A DNA stretch of 34,399 nucleotides from Verrucomicrobiota bacterium (GTDB taxonomy: Bacteria > Verrucomicrobiota > Verrucomicrobiia > Opitutales > Oceanipulchritudinaceae), in the NCBI GenBank assembly GCA_021208135.1, contig JAJOKB010000091.1, positions 1 to 34,399 on the forward strand, written 5' to 3'. The notes beneath the pieces were generated by a model. That model had not been told where the DNA came from and did no database searches. It was given only the letters and a program-made list of their open reading frames with translations. Shown piece by piece: positions 1-9,085 of the stretch. Position 1 is the first letter of the stretch. Each line of letters opens with the position of its first letter. The position numbers and the translations under genes are program-made.

Positions 1-1
1 C

Positions 2-451
2 CTGGAGACTGTTGACATCAGGGAAGTTGAAAACAAACTAAACACTATTGAAGACCAGAAAACGAGGAGTGACATTATGAACCTGGCACAAAAACTCAGA
101 CACGACGGCATTCAGCAAGGCATTCAGCAAGGCATTCAGATTGGTAAACAGCAAGGCATCGAAATCGGTGAGCAGCGCGGTGAACGCCGCGGTGAGCAAA
201 GGGGTATCCAGATAGGTGAACAGCGCGGCATCGAAATCGGTGCACAGCGTGGCGCACGACAAGGCACCCTTTTAGCGAACCGCAATACATTGACGTTTAT
301 CCTCACCAAGCGCTTTGGCGCATTGGATCCGCAGCAAATACAAACTATTGAGCAGGCCACGGCAGAACAACTCACATCAGCCATAGAGCATGCCCTCGAC
401 GCAGCGGCAGTTGAAGAAGTTTTAGGACAGTTGCGCACCACAGTGGATTGA
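2..451 (+). CDS. Rpn/PD-(D/E)XK transposase-like protein, C-terminal part (partial at window start)
   Basis: The reading frame is open to the left window edge, so the real start lies outside; the ATG at 77 is probably internal. The visible part has a hydrophilic stretch (LNTIEDQKTRSDIMNLAQ), then about fourteen four-residue units of the form G-I-Q/E-x or G-E-Q-R, then a helical tail with LTFILTKRFGALDPQQ. This Gly-every-fourth-residue linker followed by a short helical tail is typical of the C-terminus of Rpn-family recombination-promoting nuclease / putative transposase proteins. The catalytic PD-(D/E)XK domain would lie upstream and is not visible. Stop is TGA at 449-451. The next gene starts 81 bases on, and nothing recognisable lies between. 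The family call rests on the repeat and tail only. Confidence 0.65.
   Translation: METVDIREVENKLNTIEDQKTRSDIMNLAQKLRHDGIQQGIQQGIQIGKQQGIEIGEQRGERRGEQRGIQIGEQRGIEIGAQRGARQGTLLANRNTLTFILTKRFGALDPQQIQTIEQATAEQLTSAIEHALDAAAVEEVLGQLRTTVD
107..274 (+). repeat. 12-bp coding tandem repeat (about 14 units)
   Basis: Degenerate 12-base units such as GGCATTCAGCAA encode tetrapeptides GIQQ, GIQI, GEQR, GIEI and similar. The first units are nearly exact copies; later ones diverge. It lies inside the Rpn-like gene and probably forms a helical or extended linker. Tandem repeats of this kind can expand or contract by slippage. Confidence 0.8.
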
Positions 452-532
452 AGTCCACCCTCTGGAGAGCGGGTAATTAATACTAAATTCTTTTTGCTGG
501 CTTGAGGGCACTGGGAGTGTACAACTCGTTAT

Positions 533-1461
533 ATGGAAAATGTGATCATATTGGGTACGGGCTGTGCGGGCCTGACAGCAGCGATTTACACAGCCAGAGC
601 AAACTTGGCACCTCTTGTTCTCGAGGGCAGTCAACCGGGCGGGCAATTGACCACGACTTCGGAGGTTGAAAACTTTCCGGGTTGGCCGGAGGGTATTGAT
701 GGTTTTGATTTGATGGATAAACTGCGCAAGCAGGCGGCGAGGTTTGGCGCACGCTACGAGTTCGCCCAGATCAGCAAAGTGGATTTCAGCGGCGAAACCA
801 AAACGACTGTTTACCGAAGACGGCAAGGAATACAGCGCGAAAACGGTGATCATTGCAACCGGTGCCCGGCCCAGAACACTGGGCATACCTGGTGAACAGG
901 AACTGTGGGGAGGCAAAGGCGTAAGCACCTGTGCCACGTGCGACGGCGCGTTTTACCGCGATCAGGAGATAGTGGTTGTGGGAGGCGGAGACAGTGCCGC
1001 AGAGGAAGCGTTGTTCCTCACGCGTTTCGCCAGCAAAGTGACTCTGGTGCATCGACGCGACGAACTGCGGGCGTCTAAAATCATGGCCGACCGCGTGATC
1101 GGACATGAAAAAGTTGATTTGGCTTGGAACAGTGTTCCGTTGGCAGTTTTGGCGGACGAAAAGGGTTTCTGTCGTGCGGTCAAAGTGCGCAGCACCGTGG
1201 ATGGCAGTGAACGCGAAATTCCCTGCAAGGATTTTTCATCGCTATCGGGCACATTCCCAATACCACACCTTTTGCAGGAGTCCTGCCTTTGGATGACAAT
1301 GGCTACCTGATACCGGAGAAAAACAGTCAGGTCCGGACAGCCATACCCGGCGTATTTGTTGCCGGGGACTGCGCAGACCACGTGTTCCGTCAGGCAATCA
1401 CTGCAGCGGCATGGGATGCCAGGCAGCCATTGAAGCAGAACGCTGGTTAGCCGGACATTGA
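533..1461 (+). CDS. trxB: Thioredoxin-disulfide reductase (three frame breaks)
   Basis: NADPH-dependent flavoprotein that reduces oxidised thioredoxin in the cytoplasm. The N-terminus carries the FAD dinucleotide motif GTGCAG and the [17 protein letters not shown] block; the middle carries the redox-active CATC in [12 protein letters not shown] and the NADPH motif [13 protein letters not shown]; the C-terminus carries [18 protein letters not shown] and RQAITAA. Reassembled length is about 309 residues, normal for TrxB. The frame is broken near 800 (an AAAA run, one extra base), near 1230 (one base missing before TTTTTC) and near 1408 (one G missing), after which the expected [17 protein letters not shown] follows to TGA at 1461. 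All catalytic elements are present once frames are joined, so this is most likely an intact gene with sequence errors. It opens a long plus-strand gene run; the next gene starts about 10 bases later. Confidence 0.93.
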
Positions 1462-1471
1462 ACCTTAAGTC

Positions 1472-2871
1472 ATGGCTTCTGACCTGAAAGAATCTCCCTT
1501 GCGGAGAAGTTTCCGCTGTGCACACAGGAAGGATTGCTGGCTACGCCCTACGTATTTATCAGCTTGCCTGGCAATCTGATCATGGCGGGACTGCTGGTGG
1601 GCTTATTGGGTTTGAGCAAAGGTCAGTACGGTTTGATTGTGGCGCTACCGGCAATATTCAATGGTTTGCAGTTGCTGGTAACTCCCCTGCTATCGAAAGC
1701 CTTCAGTGCGAGAAACCTGACGCTGGCCTTCTCGTGGGCCAATCTGCTGTTCTGGCTTGTTCTAACGTTCGCTCTGCCATATCTGCCAGTCGGATCGGCT
1801 GAAGAGACCCATAAACTCGCCTTTGCGCTGACGGTTTTATTTTTATTCATCAGCGCGACGCAATCCATGACCGGAGTATGCTGGACAGCCTGGGTACAGG
1901 AGTGGGTCCCGGCAAGCTTGCGCGGACAATACTTTGGGCGGCGCAACGCCCTACTTGGCTTTGGAACAGTGTTGTTTGTTTGGTCAGCCGGGCGATTGAT
2001 CGACTTCGGCAACAATCAACTCTGGACCTATCAGGCCATTTTAGGCATCAGCGCAGCATTGCGGTTTGTTTCGGTGCGCATGCAGTCGGTCATGCCCACT
2101 GAGAATATTCCTTCGAAACAACGCCAACTGGCCAAAGGAAGCTGGTGGGACCAATTTAAGAACATGATCGGTGAACGTTGCTTCATGCGATACATGCTCT
2201 TTGGTTGCAGCATTGGTTTCTGGTTTTCCTTCATCGGTCCATTTATGCCACCATACATGGCTGAAGTGCTCAGCATGACAGTAGGTCAAATGGCCAACTT
2301 AATGCTTTTGTCGAGTATTTGCAGTGCTCTGATGCTGCCTTTCTGGGGAAAGCTGATCGACCGGCTCGGCAGCAAGGTGATTGTAGGTGGTTGCATGATC
2401 CCCTGGATGCTTTCGAATTTCCTGTGGCTCATGGTGACCCCGGACAACTGGCACCTGTTTTTACCTCCGATGTGGGCGCTGGGCGGCATGATGTCAGGCG
2501 GTGTGATTTTGGGCGGCTTTAACTTGATGCTGAAATTACTACCCGCTAACGCCAAAACCAGCGGCATCAGTATGCACCTGGCCTTCACCTCCATCGCAGC
2601 GGCACTGGGACCCATTATAGCTGGACTGATACTTGAGTTTACTGAAAGTATCGGCTGGTCGATGCAACACACTTTCCGTTTCTTTTTCGTTATCTATCCG
2701 GCAGCGGTATTGGCGAGTATTTGGCTGCTCAAGGCGGTCGATGAACCTGTCCACCGCGCTGCCAGTTCGGGCATGGGAGCCTTCCGCACCTTGCGTCAGG
2801 TTTTCATCATGGAAGGACTCGTGACTTTGGCCAATATTGTGCCAGTTCGGAAACGACCCAAAAAAACCTGA
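1472..2871 (+). CDS. Major facilitator superfamily transporter
   Basis: Polytopic inner-membrane protein of about 466 residues with roughly 12 hydrophobic segments, for example LPGNLIMAGLLVGLLGL, LFWLVLTFALPYLPV and YMLFGCSIGFWFSFIG. The loop RLIDFGNN and the motif GKLIDRLGSKVIVGG after a helix resemble the MFS loop signature. The uninterrupted frame begins at TTG 1534, already inside the conserved N-terminus. An ATG at 1472, in a neighbouring frame, gives MASDLKESPLRRSFRC and runs naturally into TQEGLLATPYVFISLPG if one base is missing near 1518, so 1472 is my preferred start. The substrate cannot be told. It sits between trxB and rodA with gaps of 10 and 3 bases, so co-transcription is likely. 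Confidence 0.8.
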
Positions 2872-2874
2872 CCC

Positions 2875-4191
2875 GTGCCACATCCATCACACAGGCCGTA
2901 CATACCCAGGGGAACGCCCACTGGAGTAGAGCCCAGAAAGAGGACCATTCCCTCTCTGGACAGCGGTCGGTTGCTGGATACCACACGCCGGTTTTTGGCT
3001 GTCACCAGCAGCGGACGCAGCGATTGGATCGGTCCGGTCTGTATCCTCATGCTGGCGGTAACCGGACTATTTTTCATCCATTCCGCGCAGATGGATGGCA
3101 CCATCAATTACTGGAGCAGGCAGTTGTTGTGGTTAACCATTGGTGCCGGGGTTTACGCTCTGACCAGCTGGATTGACTACAAGGTCTACCTCGAGAATGC
3201 CCTGTGGATTTTCCTTCTCGCCGTCCTATTGCTGTTGATGCTGTGGACTCCCATAGGGGTCGAACGCGAAGGTGCCAGGCGCTGGCTCAACCTGCAAATC
3301 CTGGCATTTCAGCCCTCGGAAGCGGCTAAAATTGGCACCTTGGTCATGGTTGCCAGTATCTTGGCCCGCTCGGAGCTGGGGTCTATGAAGGAATCCCTCT
3401 GGGTTTTATTTAAGGTATTCATGGTCACCGTGATACCTATGTTCTTGATTTTTATTCAACCCGACTTAGGGTCTTGCCTGATAATTCCACCCATGGTGCT
3501 GACTCTGCTGTATATTTCCAAACTGTCTTCCAGGTTTTTCCTGGCTGTTTTTGGCGTGTCGGCATTGCTAGTTCTGATTCTGAGTATTGATCTGTATCGC
3601 TACAGTCAGTTTCTGGCGGCTGAAAACGTGCCGGCAGTGCAGGTGCGAGGTCAGTTCCAGGAGCAATCCATCCTGCCGCTGCGAGACTACCAGCGCGAAC
3701 GTATCATGACCTTTGTGGCACCGGAAGTGGTCGACCCGCGCGGCACAGGCTCTGCCTGGAATGCGATTCAAGCGCAACAAGCCGTGGGGTTGGGAGGTCT
3801 GCACGGTCAAGGCTGGAGGCAGGGACTGCAGGCCAGGCTCGGATATCTGCCTCGTTCGGTGGCCCATAACGACTTCATCTTTGCTGTTCTGGCAGAAGAA
3901 TCCGGCTTTGTCGGAGGCATTCTGGTCATAGGACTGTTCACCATACTTTTAGTCAATGGCTTGCGCATTGCCGGGGTGGCCCGCGACCGCTTCGGCATGC
4001 TTTTAGCCACTGGCATCACCATTATCTTCCTCATTCACATTTTCATCAATATCGGGATGTCCGTGGGCATCACTCCGATTACAGGCTTACCGTTACCATT
4101 TGTCAGTTACGGAGGCTCCTTTCTTTTGAGTTGCTGCGTTCTTCAAGGTATCTTGCAAAGCGTTTATCGACACCGGAGGCACTTCGGATGA
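2875..4191 (+). CDS. rodA: Rod-shape SEDS peptidoglycan glycosyltransferase RodA
   Basis: SEDS-family inner-membrane glycosyltransferase that polymerises lipid II with a partner class B PBP during elongation. Visible family blocks are RRWLNLQILAFQPSEAAKIG, the QPDLGS motif after a membrane span, VAHNDFIFAVLAEESGFVGG and the terminal ITGLPLPFVSYGGS. The 438-residue length includes a hydrophilic N-terminal tail of about 50 residues before the first span. The GTG at 2875, 3 bases after the MFS stop, is chosen because no ATG occurs before the first membrane segment; a TTG near 2971 is an alternative. RodA rather than FtsW is favoured by the absence of division genes nearby and by the sequence around AHNDFIFAVLAEE. 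The frame is clean throughout, unlike many neighbours. No partner pbp2 or mreBCD genes are in the window. Confidence 0.9.
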   Translation: MPHPSHRPYIPRGTPTGVEPRKRTIPSLDSGRLLDTTRRFLAVTSSGRSDWIGPVCILMLAVTGLFFIHSAQMDGTINYWSRQLLWLTIGAGVYALTSWIDYKVYLENALWIFLLAVLLLLMLWTPIGVEREGARRWLNLQILAFQPSEAAKIGTLVMVASILARSELGSMKESLWVLFKVFMVTVIPMFLIFIQPDLGSCLIIPPMVLTLLYISKLSSRFFLAVFGVSALLVLILSIDLYRYSQFLAAENVPAVQVRGQFQEQSILPLRDYQRERIMTFVAPEVVDPRGTGSAWNAIQAQQAVGLGGLHGQGWRQGLQARLGYLPRSVAHNDFIFAVLAEESGFVGGILVIGLFTILLVNGLRIAGVARDRFGMLLATGITIIFLIHIFINIGMSVGITPITGLPLPFVSYGGSFLLSCCVLQGILQSVYRHRRHFG

Positions 4192-4257
4192 AACAAGCAT
4201 CAAAAGACAAGGGGTCCCATACACCCTTAACCGCCCTTTTTCGGGCTATCATCATCC

Positions 4258-6000
4258 ATGAATCCTACCGAATCCGTTCCCAACGTTGAAATTTCTCCTG
4301 ACCAGGAAAACGAACTCAGAAATCCACCTATTGAACAACCCGTGCCGGACCTGGATCCGGAAAAGATCCTGCAGCAAGCGAGCGAGCGTGCCAAGCAACG
4401 TCCGGTGTTGCAACGCGTGGCCGCCGCCTTGAAAAAAGATAAGGGGCCCTATCGGGAAATCATTATCAACTCCGAACCACTGGAAAAACGCGTGGCCGCC
4501 CTGAGTGACGGCATTCTGGAGCGATTCGACCTGGAACGGGCTGGCGATGACCGCTTGGTGGGCGCAATTTTCAAGGGTAAAATCCAAAATCTTGAACATG
4601 GACTCAAGGCTGCCTTCGTGGATATCGGCATGCCGAAAAACGCATTTTTGCATTATTGGGACATTTTGCCAGCGGCTTCTGACAGCACAGTGGAGTTTGT
4701 GCGCGACACCCGCAGCGAAGACGACCGCAAAAAGCGTGAAAAAGTAACCATTAAGGACATACCGGGGATGTATCCGGTGGGTTCGGAAATCGTGCTGCAA
4801 ATCACCAAAGGAACTATTGGTAGCAAAGGCCCCAGAACCACAACCAACATTGCACTGCCCGGCAGATTTCTGGTGCTGATGCCATTTGGTGGTCAGTGTG
4901 GCATCTCGCGCAAAATTGAAAACGACAAAGAGCGCAAACGGCTCAAGGACATCCTGCGCAAGTTGAGTATTCCTGAAGGCATGGGGGTCATCATACGCAC
5001 CGCTGGCGAAGGCAAGCGGGCAACCTATTTCGTCAGGGATCTGGCGATTTTGCTCAACACCTGGAGAGAGATTCAGGCACGTATGGAGCAGTCATCAGAA
5101 CCGACCTGCCTGTACAAGGAGCCCGATATTATCGAGCGCACTGTGCGAGACTTCCTGACCGAAAGCATTGATCGTGTCATCATCGATAATGCTGAGGATG
5201 GACGGAGGATGCAGGAATTGGTGGGTAGAATTTCGAAGCGCAGCCAAGGCAAAATCGCGGTGTTTGAGGAAAATATTCCGATCTTTGAGCGCTTCAATAT
5301 CGAACGCCAAATCGAGCAGACTTTTCAACGCAAAGTGCCTCTGCCCAGCGGGGGCGAGATCGTCATTGAGGAAACTGAGGCGTTGGTCGCCATCGATGTA
5401 AACACCGGTTCCCATAAAAACAAAGGCGACAGCGGTAATTTCATTCTTCAGGTGAATCTTGAGGCGGCATCGGAGATTGCCCGCCAGATTTGGCTGCGCA
5501 ATATTGGCGGATTAGTCATTCTGGACTTCATCGACATGAAAAATCGCAAGGATAGATTGGCGGTCTATAAGCGGATGAAAGACGAAATGGCCAAGGATAA
5601 AGCTAAAAGTCACATTTTGCCCATTTCCACCCTGGGTATCATGCAGATGACCAGGCAGCGGCACAAGGAGTCGGTCTCCAGCGGCCTGTACACCACCTGC
5701 CCCTATTGCAATGGACGCGGTCACGTCAAGAGCGACCGCACCATGAGCGTGGAAATCCAACGTCGGTTGATCAGTGTGATCCGCAGGCTCAAACCTGAAA
5801 TTGACCGGCGTAACGAACCTTACTGGCTACGGGTATTTTGCCACCCACATGCGTTGCAACGGTTGCGCCACGAAGATGAACAAATCCTGGTGGATTTGGA
5901 AGAAACCTATGGCGTTAAACTGAGTTTCCGCGCAGATCCTGCCTATCATGTTGAAAATTTCAAAATTGTGGATGCGATGACAGGTCAGGAATTGCGTTAA
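4258..6000 (+). CDS. rng: Ribonuclease E/G family endoribonuclease
   Basis: Single-strand-specific endoribonuclease for mRNA decay and rRNA/tRNA maturation. The first 65 residues are an acidic, proline-rich extension. The catalytic core follows: [14 protein letters not shown], an S1-like RNA-binding part around residues 98-200 ([18 protein letters not shown]), a DNase I-like part with the two metal-binding aspartates Asp380 (in AIDVNTGS) and Asp423 (in LDFIDM), and the zinc-link motif C481-P-Y-C484. The 43- and 58-residue spacings between these landmarks equal those in E. coli RNase E as I recall it. There is no long C-terminal scaffold arm, so it resembles RNase G or a short RNase E (580 residues). 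It follows rodA by 66 bases, and its stop overlaps the start of the RNase Y gene (TAATG). The rne/rng choice is uncertain. Confidence 0.95.
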   Translation: MNPTESVPNVEISPDQENELRNPPIEQPVPDLDPEKILQQASERAKQRPVLQRVAAALKKDKGPYREIIINSEPLEKRVAALSDGILERFDLERAGDDRLVGAIFKGKIQNLEHGLKAAFVDIGMPKNAFLHYWDILPAASDSTVEFVRDTRSEDDRKKREKVTIKDIPGMYPVGSEIVLQITKGTIGSKGPRTTTNIALPGRFLVLMPFGGQCGISRKIENDKERKRLKDILRKLSIPEGMGVIIRTAGEGKRATYFVRDLAILLNTWREIQARMEQSSEPTCLYKEPDIIERTVRDFLTESIDRVIIDNAEDGRRMQELVGRISKRSQGKIAVFEENIPIFERFNIERQIEQTFQRKVPLPSGGEIVIEETEALVAIDVNTGSHKNKGDSGNFILQVNLEAASEIARQIWLRNIGGLVILDFIDMKNRKDRLAVYKRMKDEMAKDKAKSHILPISTLGIMQMTRQRHKESVSSGLYTTCPYCNGRGHVKSDRTMSVEIQRRLISVIRRLKPEIDRRNEPYWLRVFCHPHALQRLRHEDEQILVDLEETYGVKLSFRADPAYHVENFKIVDAMTGQELR

Positions 6001-7535
6001 TGATCCCCGTTTACCAAGGTTTACTTTACTTTGCTGCCGGGACCGTGTTTGCGGTTGCGCTCGGTTGGGTGTATCTGCGCAAATTACAATCCTACCAGGA
6101 TGCCAAACAAAAGCAGCAACTGGAGATTTTGCAGCGTGAAACCGAGTTGGCGGGCAAAGAATACCGCAGCAAGCTGGAACTAGAGTGGGAGAAAAAACGC
6201 CTTTCCCTGGAGCAGGAAATTCACAGTCAGCGCACGGAACTCCAGGCCAAGGAAGATGAGGTTATCTCCGCATTACTCAATGCAGAGAAAGAATTGGATG
6301 TACTGAACAGGCGCAAAACCACCATGGATGAGCGTTTGGCTGCAGTGGATCGCAGGGAGGAGGAACTGCGCACGCTTTCCGTTGAATTGCGGCGCAACCT
6401 TCAATCCATAGCCAAGTTTTCCGAGGAAGAGGCACGCGACCTCTTGCAAGCTGAGGTACGCAGGGAATGCGAAGATGAATTGCGTGAATTACGTCAGGAT
6501 CTTTTGGGCAAGGGCGAGCAGGAGATTCGGGGCGAGGCCCGCAAAACACTCATTGCCGCCATGCAGCGTTTGTGTTCTCAACCTCAACACGACGTCAACG
6601 CAACTATAGTCCGGTTGCCGACCGACGATATGAAGGGCCGGATTATTGGGCGCGAAGGCCGCAACATCAAAACGTTCGAGTCGGCGACAGGCACGACCTT
6701 GTTGATCGATGAAACACCGGATAGCGTACTGGTCTCTTCCTTTGATCCAGTGCGCCGGGAGGTGGCACGCATGGCTCTGGAAGCGCTGATCAAAGATGGC
6801 CGCATTCACCCGACCTCCATCGAAGAGGCGGTTCATAAAGCTGACCAGGAAGTGCGCCAAAGTTTTACGGTGTTTGGTGAAGAGGTGATTCTGCGTTTGC
6901 GTATGAGTCGAGTGTCTCCTGAGGTTTTGAATCTTCTGGGTCGCTTGCGCTACCATTTGTCCAATAACCAAAACACACTGGACCATTGTATGGAAACGGC
7001 CAATCTGTGTGCGCTAATGGCTGCGGAGGTTGGATTAAATCCTGATATAGCCAAGCGTTGTGGTCTGTTTCACGACATCGGCAAGGCACTCAGCGAAGAA
7101 TTTCCCGGCAGCCATGCTATCGCCGGTGCCAATTTCCTCAAGCGTCACGGCAATGAAGATCCAATTGTTATCAATGCCGTAGCTGCACACCACGAGGAAG
7201 TACCGCCGGAAAGTGCCTATGTGCCCTTGTTGATGATGGCGGATTCGCTATCGGCTATGCGCCCGGGTGCGCGTGCCGAAAGTATGGACGCCTACATTCA
7301 GCGGGTGCGCAACCTGGAAAGTATTGCCAAGAGCTACCAAGGTGTGGCCGAAGCTTACGCTATTCAGGCCGGGCGCGAAATCCGCGTGGTTGTCCTACCG
7401 GAAATGGTTTCCGACGAGGATTCACGTTTGCTGGCCCGCAGTATGCGCCGTCGCATCGAAGATGAACTTCAGTATCCTGGCACCATTAGGGTAACCGTCA
7501 TCCGCGAACAGCGTATTAGTGAGATTGCGCGTTAA
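6000..7535 (+). CDS. rny: Ribonuclease Y
   Basis: Membrane-anchored endoribonuclease that starts mRNA decay. Domains in order: one N-terminal membrane span (GLLYFAAGTVFAVALGWVY, about residues 6-25), a long charged coiled coil (about 30-190), a KH RNA-binding domain with GRIIGREGRNIKTFE (about 205-265), and an HD phosphohydrolase domain with His329, H358-D359 (FHDIGKA), the AAHHEE motif and a metal-site aspartate in MADSLSA. Length 511 is normal. The ATG shares a base with the RNase E/G stop (TAATG), so translation is probably coupled. The cytidine deaminase gene starts 6 bases after its stop. The frame is clean. Confidence 0.97.
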   Translation: MIPVYQGLLYFAAGTVFAVALGWVYLRKLQSYQDAKQKQQLEILQRETELAGKEYRSKLELEWEKKRLSLEQEIHSQRTELQAKEDEVISALLNAEKELDVLNRRKTTMDERLAAVDRREEELRTLSVELRRNLQSIAKFSEEEARDLLQAEVRRECEDELRELRQDLLGKGEQEIRGEARKTLIAAMQRLCSQPQHDVNATIVRLPTDDMKGRIIGREGRNIKTFESATGTTLLIDETPDSVLVSSFDPVRREVARMALEALIKDGRIHPTSIEEAVHKADQEVRQSFTVFGEEVILRLRMSRVSPEVLNLLGRLRYHLSNNQNTLDHCMETANLCALMAAEVGLNPDIAKRCGLFHDIGKALSEEFPGSHAIAGANFLKRHGNEDPIVINAVAAHHEEVPPESAYVPLLMMADSLSAMRPGARAESMDAYIQRVRNLESIAKSYQGVAEAYAIQAGREIRVVVLPEMVSDEDSRLLARSMRRRIEDELQYPGTIRVTVIREQRISEIAR

Positions 7536-7541
7536 AATCTT

Positions 7542-8012
7542 ATGCGCCACCTGTCCAGAGAGCAGCTTACCGAGACTCAATGGGAATTGGTGCAAGCCGC
7601 GCATGCGGCCAGCGAGCATGCTTACGCACCTTACAGCCAGTTTCGGGTTGGCGCAGCCTGGCTGGCGGATGATGGCAGCGTACACGCGGGCAGTAACTAT
7701 GAAAGTGCCTCTTATGGGCTTACCACCTGTGCTGAGCGCACGGCTCTGTTCCAAGCCAACAACCTGGGTTACCGGGGATGTTTCATCGGCCTGGCAGTTA
7801 TTGCCCACGCGCCTCAAGCGCAACAACCTTGCTCGCCAGTGACCCCTTGCGGCGCCTGCCGACAATTGATTTACGAGGCAGCTTGTTTGCGCGGACAACC
7901 GGTTGAAGTCATTTGCGCCAATGCCAATTGCGATCAATTTATAGTCACCGACTCCGACGAACTTTTACCTTGGGGTTTCGGCCCGGAACAATTACCCCCT
8001 TCCCTACCATGA
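7542..8012 (+). CDS. cdd: Cytidine deaminase
   Basis: Zinc enzyme converting cytidine or deoxycytidine to uridine or deoxyuridine in pyrimidine salvage. Signature residues are all present: substrate-binding YAPYSQFRVGAA, the catalytic C63-A-E65 with the proton-shuttling glutamate, and the zinc ligands C103 and C106 in PCGACRQ. With 156 residues it has a somewhat long C-terminal tail compared with the usual 130-140 residue tetrameric form (it ends in LLPWGFGPEQLPPSLP). ATG at 7542 lies 6 bases after rny, and its TGA overlaps the next ATG (ATGA at 8009-8012), so it is embedded in the operon. Confidence 0.95.
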   Translation: MRHLSREQLTETQWELVQAAHAASEHAYAPYSQFRVGAAWLADDGSVHAGSNYESASYGLTTCAERTALFQANNLGYRGCFIGLAVIAHAPQAQQPCSPVTPCGACRQLIYEAACLRGQPVEVICANANCDQFIVTDSDELLPWGFGPEQLPPSLP

Positions 8013-9022
8013 TCATCATTCTAAGACCTAGTGCCAGCCAGGCAGACGCCGATCAAATTTTACAACGCATCAGCGATTGCGGTTTGAAACCCCTGTGTTT
8101 GCCCGGAACCGAACGTGTCGTGCTGGGTGCCCTTGGCGATGAGCGGAAATTGGGAGCATTGCACTTGGAAAGCCACCCGGCTGTCGAGCGCGTAGATGCT
8201 GTTCTGGCTCCATACAAGGCCGTGAGCAGAGAAATGCATTCAGCGTCCTCGGTTGTAACTATTGGCGACTTTCCGGTTGGCAGCGACCGTTTTTTCATCG
8301 TAGGCGGACCCTGCGCGGTGGAGGGTCTGGACCCACTGCGGCTGTCAGCCAAGGTTGTGAAAAGTTCCGGCGCACACGCGTTGCGCGGAGGTGCTTTTAA
8401 GCCCAGAACCAGCCCATACTCTTTTCAGGGCATGGGTATTGAGGGCCTCAAAGTGCTGCGGCAGGTCTCCGACGAATTGTCCCTCCCTTGTATTACCGAG
8501 GTTGTTGAAGTTGCTGATGTGGAAGCAGTTGAATCCTATGCCGACGCCTTTCAGGTAGGTGCCCGCAACATGCAAAACTTCAGATTGCTGACAGCGCTTG
8601 GCAAGGCCACCAAACCGGTCATTCTTAAACGTGGAATGGCAGCCAGCGTTGAAGATCTGCTCATGGCAGCAGAGTACATAGTCTCCGAGGGCAATCAAAA
8701 TGTAATCCTGTGTGAGCGCGGCATCCGCACCTTTGAAAAGGGCACCCGCAACACCTTGGACTTATCAGCGGTGTGCCAATTGAAAAAGTTGAGTCACCTC
8801 CCGGTTTTGGTCGATCCCTCGCATGGTACTGGCGTGCGGGAATACGTCACGCCTATGGCCTGCGCCGCCATAGCCTGTGGAGCTGATGGGGTGTTAGTCG
8901 AAACCCACCACTGCCCGCAAGAGGCGTTTTCCGATGGTGCCCAGTCTCTCCTTCCAGCTCAATTCGAAGCCATGGTCAATCAACTTAAAGCGTTTGCCGA
9001 CGCCGCCGGAAGAGTCATTTGA
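8009..9022 (+). CDS. aroF: 3-deoxy-7-phosphoheptulonate (DAHP) synthase, AroF/type I-beta
   Basis: First enzyme of the shikimate pathway: condenses phosphoenolpyruvate and erythrose 4-phosphate to DAHP. The start MIIILRPSASQADADQIL opens a ferredoxin-like N-terminal domain of the kind found in Thermotoga-type beta-class DAHP synthases, where it binds feedback inhibitor. The TIM-barrel core shows GGPCAVE with metal-ligand Cys102, LRGGAFKPRTSPYSFQG, VILKRGM, LCERGIRTFE and DPSHGTG. Length is 337 residues. The ATG at 8009 overlaps the cdd stop; a longer in-frame extension to 7913 exists but runs through cdd and lacks family sequence. It is the last gene of the plus-strand run and meets trkH tail to tail. 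Confidence 0.95.
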   Translation: MIIILRPSASQADADQILQRISDCGLKPLCLPGTERVVLGALGDERKLGALHLESHPAVERVDAVLAPYKAVSREMHSASSVVTIGDFPVGSDRFFIVGGPCAVEGLDPLRLSAKVVKSSGAHALRGGAFKPRTSPYSFQGMGIEGLKVLRQVSDELSLPCITEVVEVADVEAVESYADAFQVGARNMQNFRLLTALGKATKPVILKRGMAASVEDLLMAAEYIVSEGNQNVILCERGIRTFEKGTRNTLDLSAVCQLKKLSHLPVLVDPSHGTGVREYVTPMACAAIACGADGVLVETHHCPQEAFSDGAQSLLPAQFEAMVNQLKAFADAAGRVI

Positions 9023-9029
9023 TGGATCT

Positions 9030-9045
9030 GAACGTCTGCACGTTC
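9030..9045. terminator. Small hairpin between convergent aroF and trkH
   Basis: Perfect 6-bp inverted repeat GAACGT-ctgc-ACGTTC in the 63-base gap between two convergent genes. There is no T-tract on either side, so it is a weak terminator candidate, supported mainly by position. Confidence 0.3.
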
Positions 9046-9085
9046 TGACAGGTTGGGACTAACTGGATTGGTCGGTACGAGTTGC

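Noticed and set aside
107..274. CRISPR-like or mobile repeat array
   Set aside because: Units are 12 bases, contiguous with no spacers, and code for a regular protein linker.
533..1461. trxB as a pseudogene
   Set aside because: All FAD, CATC and NADPH motifs are kept and each break is one base; the same kind of break is found across the whole window, including other housekeeping genes.
4231..4246. Small hairpin GCCC-tttttc-GGGC before the RNase E/G gene as a terminator
   Set aside because: A 4-bp stem with no T-run after it; more likely chance in a 66-base intra-operon gap.
4252..4800. Minus-strand reading frame (182 codons) opposite the RNase E/G gene
   Set aside because: It is a shadow of the strongly conserved RNase frame and lacks any domain signature.
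7913..8008. Upstream extension of the DAHP synthase
   Set aside because: It lies entirely within cdd, has random-looking composition, and the MIIILRPSAS start fits the family.
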